Below the pieces are notes generated by a model. It saw only the letters and a program-made list of their open reading frames with translations. It ran no database searches and was not told the origin of the DNA. The position numbers and the translations under genes are program-made. Positions 57,722 to 64,000 of a DNA stretch of 64,000 nucleotides are shown here, in pieces. The DNA lies in NCBI GenBank assembly GCA_003342895.1, contig PTFA01000086.1, positions 890,939 through 954,938 of the forward strand, given 5' to 3'. The DNA comes from Casuarius casuarius (Eukaryota; Chordata; Aves; Casuariiformes; Casuariidae). Position 1 is the stretch's first letter. Each line of letters opens with the position of its first letter.

Positions 57722-60700
57722 TCATGACTTTGGGGCAGGAGGTTTGAAGAAACCAATCTTCCGGAAGTATCGGACAATAAATGGCACAGAAACTACAGTA
57801 ATGCTGATTCGTACTGGAGCAAACAGTTTGTGAACAGCATATGCCAACACAAAAGTGCTTGTACCAGCAGCCATTTTAGATTGCAACGATGATTCGCTGA
57901 ACCCAAGTTTGAAGAGAACTGCAGTCATATCCACACCACTGTGGAAGAAGAAAACAAGACTTTTTAGTTTACTATGAAATTACACACTAAAGAACATGAA
58001 TTAAAAATGTTTTTTGTTCACGTAATTTAACAGAAAGCAACTACCCTTCCAACTCTAGAAATTCGGTTTGAATCTAAGTGCTAAATACATAAGAAGTAAA
58101 CTCAACAAATTAATGCAATAGTAATCACCCAAGTTGCTTCTCTAATAACAACATATAAAATACTTGCAGAAGAGCATTTTTTCCTTAAATTGACAAAGTC
58201 CCTATTAAGTCAAGTATCTTCTTTGTTTTGCAACTGTATAGCTGCTGCGCATGCATGGAGAACTCCCAGACACATGCTCAACTTCCTCAAAAAACAAACA
58301 AAAAACCTATTCCTCTACTTTTGAGTTTTAAAAAGTTAGAAATTTGTGAATTTATGTTAGAAATTCACTTTCTCAATATTTAAAATAAAGTCTAGTCTTG
58401 TATCTTGATGAACTTTATCAGTTAAACATACTTGATCCAAACCAAGATACCTGCTGTTACTTTATTTTTCTAACAGAAGAGTACAATGCTGTTTGAATGC
58501 CAAGTATCTTATCTAAAATCTAGTAAACGAAGGAAGAATTATGGATATTATTTTTTTCCATAAAGTCCATAAACATTTTCACTGTCTACAGACACAGCAC
58601 TTTTCACCATAGTCCCCATGTTCAGGGTAATTTTCCAAAAGAAGTTGTTACTGCAATTTTCCTCCCCTTCACTTGCCAGTGCAATATTTTGTAACTGGGA
58701 TTTAAATAGTACGTGAAGGAAAAAGTTTTCACTGCCACCATGAGCCCTGATGTGTAAATGACAGAAATCAAGTGTTTGCATATTCCCACTGAAGTCAAGA
58801 GTTAGGCAGAAACATAGTTTCTCAAAACATTCTCTGCCGCTGTCTCCTCAGTGGAAATATCTTGTGCTCAACAGATATTTCTACAACTAATGCAACTCCA
58901 CCAGAAGCCACGTAAGCAATTTCCCACTTGTCTCCTCTAAGTTTATCTGGTATTTTCCTTTTTAACCCAAACCTTTGTTTTAGCATCTGTTGCTCCTGCA
59001 GTTCGAACTGAGTTCACACCCAGAAAGATAAGTTCATCTGTAAGCTCCAGCACTTTCATATAGCTTTATCTCTACAGGCCATACTGCTGTTTGATGACAA
59101 AAGATATCTCCACAGAACAAGAATAAATTTTCTCATATGGCTAGTACTCCAGTGCAGTCTCTATTCTGTTCTTCCCCAGCCCACCCATGGGCCATGAAGC
59201 TATGTGGAAGGACAAAGTGCATCCACCTTTACTCATGCCTGATATGAGATTAAATCTGCTTCTACTTATCAACAGCTCTATACTCAAAATTCAAAAGATT
59301 TCTGTTTATAGATCAAACAGACACAGAGCCCATGTCTCCTTCCAGAAGTACGCACAATGGTAAGACTTTTTTTCTTGGCTAAACTGTCATCTAGAGGCTA
59401 CAGACAACTGTACAAACCGCACCTTGACACAGCCAGGTAGAAGATTCCTAGAGATACTAATGAAATTCCAACATGGAATGAAACCCCTACAGCGCCATAT
59501 TCTTTGAAAACTTGTTTGAGCTGTTGGGATTTGTTGGGTTTCTTGTTTTCACCACTGGGATCTGTGGCTGCCTTTTCAGGGGGTCCACCTGCATTCTAAA
59601 AAGAAAACAGTTTGAAGTATTTATTAGCATTGAGCATAGTATCATATTTCAGTCAGTTGAACCAGTTCAGAAGAAATGAAAAAAGTGGGTCGTGTGCAGT
59701 TTGGAATGCTTTGGTAAAGATAATAGCATGCTTTTTTCACATTAGAATAGCATTTTCCCTGTGGCAAAGCCCATGCAAGCTCCCCTTTTCCACCTAATCA
59801 CATTGGAGGGATGCACTGAGCTTTGTGCAAGTTCTTATACAATCCAAATTTCATCATTACTATGGTGACAATCCTGTGTTTGACCCAAATGGGTGCCATG
59901 GCACACCCACACAGTTGCTTGAAACATGGCCTTGAGATGCCAAAGGGGTTTTTACTCGTACTTGCTCAGCTTTATACAGTATATTCTTAAAATGTGACTT
60001 CTTGCTCAAGTGCTAAGCAACTGATGGCACTGGAAGCCTATGTGATATCAGATAGGAGTGCGCTTACTAACAACTTACTGACAGAAGAGGTCCTACACAT
60101 CAATTCCTACAAATCACACATTGGGGACCAGCTGGGAACAGGAAGAACCAGGGAACTGCTACTGTTGACAGCAACAAGCAAACTATTGCCACAGCATAGA
60201 CTGTGGCTACACAGACATGCCAGTGCTGGTTTAAACAGCCTAATCTCACTTAAAAAACCGTTGTCATAGCAGAATTTATTGACACTTCTTTATCTGTGTA
60301 AATTTAAAGTGCAGAATTTTATACTAACGTACACGCAAAGCAATCTGATATTGCAATGCAGACAAACAAGGGCACATGTGCCCGCAGTACTAACAGCCCT
60401 TGGATACGTTCTTGGACTTGCCACAGAGGAAACACTAGCTGGAAAAAGTTTCCACACAGATCTTTCCCCAATTAGTGAAAAGTCATTAGGAAAGATTAGA
60501 AGTGTTCTTTCTTTTCAGCCAAATTCAGTAGCAGCTGTGACAATGTGGCGGCTGGACTAAAGGCCACTGTTGCCCACTGGACAGGTACAGCGACTGAGTG
60601 CCTGGCACCACTTTGTCCTGCTAATTTCTGTCTTGGAACTATGATCCACAGAAGAAAAACACTTTTGATTCATCCTTGGACTTGCCCGTTAGAATGCAAG

Positions 60701-62369
60701 CTGGCTCTTCTTATGATGCTCCTAGTAGGATAAATTTGTTCAGTCAGTGATTTTAACCATACCAAAAAAAAAGTTTGCTGCTGCTTCTTTCTTTTTAACT
60801 GTAATTTGCATTAGTTTGTATTTCTTCTTACTGAGAGAATACTGATGCATAAAAATGTATTTATGGAACTGTGTATTTATGGAACTGTGGAGCTTAACAT
60901 GTATTTTTTCTGACTTGCATATTAAAAAAATGGTTAAACATAATGAAGAATGCTAGATGATTTTGGGGGGCTCATGATTTGTACCATGCAACATTTGGAC
61001 AGAAACTGAAACCTGATTAAAAAATAAAAATGTTCAGTAGAAAAAAAAATAATTTTCCTTTATTGCTTAAACCAGTGTTAATACTAGAAGGTAAATAAAG
61101 AAAAGGTTAAAATGTATTTTAAAGAAAAGTCCTTACGCAAAAGAAAGGATTCATAGTTAGATTACTTCAAGTCACCACGTACTACAGAGCTCATTCTCTC
61201 ACTCTTCAGTTTTATTGCAGAGAAGGAGAAAAAGAATATTTCTCCCTTCTTTAAAATTTAAATGATCAAGTGATTGAATAGAACCAGCTGCATAAACTGA
61301 ACAAAATTTTCTCACTGACTTCTGCAAAAAGCTGTCCTAACAATTCAGCCAGCACGGTTTCCACATGCTTAGTCAAGAATGTTTGTTTATTCAACAGTAT
61401 GATTTTCTTACAAATCAAGTGAGGTTTGAATGGTACTTTAATAGATTGTGATCATCTTTGGATGAAAAGTCATTACAATCTATTCAAGGAGCCAAATACG
61501 AGGAGCTTCTTCAGAGAGCTGCAGGCGCTCTGCAGCCATACCCGAGCCGCAGAGGCAGCTTGCAGGATGGAGCCGTTGCAGCTCGTTCCCATCACCCAAG
61601 GAGCTTTTAATCCACTCGTGCTCTCCGGCTCACGTGCCGGGCAACACCTGAAGGGATACTGGAGCGAGACGTTAAACATGCACCACTGTAGTAGGTATTG
61701 CCTGTTCAGTACGGTCATGCCGTGAATAATGTAGAGAAAAAAGTAAAGCAAGCCACGCTGTTTTCAGTATAACTCTGCTATAATATTTCTTCTGGGAAAC
61801 CAGTTTTATTCCTATCATTGAGAAAAATTTCAACGTTAGAAAGAACTAAGAAATGAAAACAAATCTAAAGCAACAATTTTTATGCTGTGCAATGGGGCTC
61901 TAAAAATTATCCCGGGAATGAAGGTACGGAAGTCCCGCAGGCGAGGCTGCACCGGCGCAGCTCGCACCGACCTCCGCGCACAAGCGCGGGGCAGGAACCG
62001 CGGCCTCCGCCGGCGACGGGGCAGCGCCGCGACAGCGCGGCCCGCGGGCCCGGGCAGTGCGAGGAGCGCGGCGCCGCGCCGGGCCTCCGCTTCTCCGCCC
62101 CAGCCGAAACGCGAGGCCCCCCCGCCGCAGGGCCGGGCGCCTCGACGTCCACAGCGCTGCCGGGCGGCGGCTCGGGCCGGGGACCCGAGGCAGGACCCCC
62201 GCACCCGCTCACCTACCTTGGCGGCGCTGCCGGCCGCGCGCCGCGGCGCTGCGAGGGGCGGCGGCGTTGGCGTTGGGCCGAGGCGCGGCCGGGCGGCGCC
62301 CCTGCAGGGCAGCGGCAGGGCGGCGAGGGCCGCCAGGCGCGGGGGGCCCACGCGTAGCAGCCGCAGCAT
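57722..62369 (-). CDS. FAM210B: FAM210B, mitochondrial inner-membrane protein with a DUF1279 domain
   Basis: Three coding exons on the minus strand: 62369-62217 (51 codons, ending AAG|GTAGGT), 59595-59423 and 57938-57722 (TGA). They join in frame to 180 aa (human is about 192). Exon 1 encodes an Arg/Ala/Pro-rich N-terminus without acidic residues (MLRLLRVGPPRLAALAALPL...), typical of a mitochondrial presequence. Exons 2 and 3 form the DUF1279 domain: QQLKQVFKEYG, a predicted membrane segment (about residues 86-106, VGVSFHVGISLVSLGIFYLAV), then SSGVDMTAVLFKLGF, SKMAAGTSTFVLAYAVHKLFAP and the C-terminal VRYFRKIGFFKPPAPKS. The family is linked to erythroid differentiation and mitochondrial metabolism; molecular activity is unclear. 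The introns (57939-59422 and 59596-62216) hold nothing I recognise. Confidence 0.96.
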
Positions 62370-62510
62370 AGCAACGGCGCGGCTCTGCGCGCCGAGCGGG
62401 CGGGCGGGCAGACCCGACCAGCCGAGCGCCGGCCCCGCCCAGGGCCGGTCGCGGCGCCCGCCTCCTTAAAGGGACAGCGTGCAGCGCGCCGCTGCGGGGC
62501 GCTGGCCCTT
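61910..62510 (-). promoter_or_regulatory. FAM210B: FAM210B CpG-island promoter and first exon
   Basis: A dense CpG island covers exon 1 and about 140 bases upstream of its ATG at 62369. A gcatagcaacggc near 62366 resembles an RFX-type half site but overlaps the start codon. The long plus-strand frames across the island (up to 195 codons) are GC-driven antisense shadows. Confidence 0.7.
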
Positions 62511-62512
62511 TA

Positions 62513-62737
62513 GGGAGAGGGCGCTGCCGCCGTGAGGGAGCGCTGCCGCCATGAGAGGGCGCTGCCGCCGTGAGGGGGCGCTGCCGCCATGAGAGGGCGC
62601 TGCCGCCGTGAGGGGGCGCTGCCGCCGTGAGAGGGCGCTGCCGCCATGAGGGGGCGCTGCCGCCGTGAGGGAGCGCTGCCGCCGTGAGGGGGCGCTGCCG
62701 CCGTGAGGGAGCGCTGCCGCCGTGAGGGCGGTTCGGT
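62513..62737. repeat. 19-bp minisatellite, 11 regular units plus partial ends
   Basis: The core gcgctgccgcc starts at 62521 and then every 19 bp exactly (62540, 62559, 62578, 62597, 62616, 62635, 62654, 62673, 62692, 62711). Unit: gcgctgccgccrtgagrgg. The variable base gives either GCCGCCGTG or GCCGCCATG, so some units carry an ATG in Kozak-like context and a YY1-like CGCCAT. Because 19 is not a multiple of three, translations show a 19-residue periodicity; this is not protein evidence. Confidence 0.95.
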
Positions 62738-64000
62738 ACCGTGTGCCAAAGTCATCGCGTGAAACTAGGGAGTAAAAGCCGCCATGGAAGCGCTGCATCC
62801 CGGCAGCTGGTTGTGCCGGGGAGCTCTCCTCGAACCAGCCGGGCTCAGACTGAAGGGCAGGACCTGTCCGCACAGGGTGGTTTTCAGGATCAGCGGGTAA
62901 CAGCCGCAGTCTCCAGGCCTCCCCTGGGGTTTCGGGAGTTGGGGCTGGTGCCGCCGGTCACGGTTTGGTAGCCGCAGGTTGGCGGCTCCTCCGCACGACG
63001 CCACGGCTCTCCGTAACCGCGGCTTTCCGGAGTGGGGGCTGCCTGCCCCGCGGACAAGGCCGCTCGCTGCGGCGGAGGGCAGAGGCCGGGTAACGGCATT
63101 GCTGTGCCGGAATACGTAACGCATGTAAATGTTAAGCTCCGGCTGTGCAGTACCTCTCTTTTCCTCATTACTAGGCCTTTCCTTGTCAAGCGCGCTGTTG
63201 GTTTTACGGTGAAGTAAGCGCGCAGAGCTCGGTACAGTAGGAGAACTGTGTCTGACAAATGGGAGGTTTCCCCTGCGGAAGAGCTCGCCGCCGGGAGCAC
63301 GTGCACGGACAGCGCCGAGTGAGTCAGTGCTGAACCAGCCTTCTTGTTAAGTAGGGTGCCCCGCAGAGCAGATGGGTTTGTTTCGAGGAGTGTCTTGCAG
63401 GAAGCGCGTAACAGCTTTGCATGCATTGAAATAAGAGTCTGTTCTGGGAGAACGTTGCTCCGATTTCTAGGGTTTTATGCTTTTTTTAATTCTTGCCTCA
63501 TAAATCTAGTGTCTCTCCAAATGCTTTTTTGAGGAGCAGTTTCCCAGAATACAATTTCACATATTTGTTACATTCTTCTATATTGTTCCCAAGCAATTTG
63601 CTAATGTGTTTTCTGTGCTTATTTATACAGTAGCACTTACCAATGCCCTAATCATAGCACATTACAGTTTTGGTCTGAATTATAAAAAAAATCCCATGGG
63701 CTAATTCTGGTCTCACTCAGTAAAGGAGATGTCAGTTGAGTTCTGCTGGTGTAGATCACAACTGGGCTTTTGGTTTGATAACTTTCTATTTCTTTAAAGC
63801 CATATCAATTCTAGCAGCCCTGCAGAGTATCAGTTGGAATCATAGCTGCAAGCATTTGGTACGAAGGAGGTGCTGGCAGTCGTGTTTCTGTCTGAGATTT
63901 CCCTGAAAGAAATACATGGGCAGATGCAACAAAATGCAGGTGCAGTAGGTCTGGTGCATTCTGGACGTGCGTTGGCCACGTGTGTGATGTAGAGGTGATC
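62738..64000. other. Upstream flank of FAM210B
   Basis: Moderately GC-rich to about 63400, then AT-rich. A 38-codon plus-strand frame opens with a perfect Kozak start (gccgccATGG, ATG at 62784, TAA at 62898-62900). A divergent noncoding or short-peptide transcript is possible but unsupported. No known gene is recognised in this stretch. Confidence 0.4.

Noticed and set aside
61882..62469. 195-codon plus-strand frame
   Set aside because: It is an Arg/Pro/Ala-rich frame antisense to FAM210B exon 1, produced by the CpG island.
62466..62873. Minus-strand frame with 19-residue repeats
   Set aside because: The periodicity comes from the 19-bp DNA array read in three phases; no gene evidence.

Overview
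This is a eukaryotic, vertebrate and very probably avian window. It holds multi-exon genes with GT-AG introns, CpG-island promoters, short introns and low interspersed-repeat density. Five orthologues lie in one block known from vertebrates, in the order RTF2 - CASS4 - CSTF1 - AURKA - FAM210B (human chromosome 20q13 in reverse orientation). I cannot name the species.

Layout: RTF2 (minus strand, first five coding exons, 3' half off the left edge) runs from its CpG-island start near 6.25 kb. CASS4 (minus, six coding exons, 22.8 to 8.1 kb) encodes a Cas-family adaptor. A roughly 15-kb gene-poor stretch follows, with an orphan CpG island (28.8-29.1 kb), two small minisatellite-like arrays and an LTR-like repeat. 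CSTF1 (minus, 43.6 to 38.0 kb, 431 aa, complete) lies head-to-head with AURKA (plus, 46.9 to 53.1 kb, 418 aa, complete), with a GC-rich gap region between them that carries a 20-N assembly gap. FAM210B (minus, 62.4 to 57.7 kb, 180 aa, complete) converges tail-to-tail on AURKA. A 19-bp minisatellite sits directly upstream of the FAM210B promoter.

All splice junctions given were placed by hand from GT/AG sites, phase continuity and homology recalled from family knowledge. The reading frame is uninterrupted across every joined gene. The genes do not form a pathway. AURKA is a mitotic kinase, CSTF1 a 3'-end processing factor, CASS4 a focal-adhesion scaffold, RTF2 a replication-fork factor and FAM210B a mitochondrial inner-membrane protein. 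AURKA carries a textbook cell-cycle promoter (three CCAAT boxes spaced 31 and 32 bp, followed by CHR-type elements).

I see no previously undescribed system. The most interesting signals are the Aurora-B-like ATP-pocket residues in the AURKA orthologue, a retained DYVQL motif and many YxxP motifs in CASS4, the orphan CpG island, and the 19-bp array.
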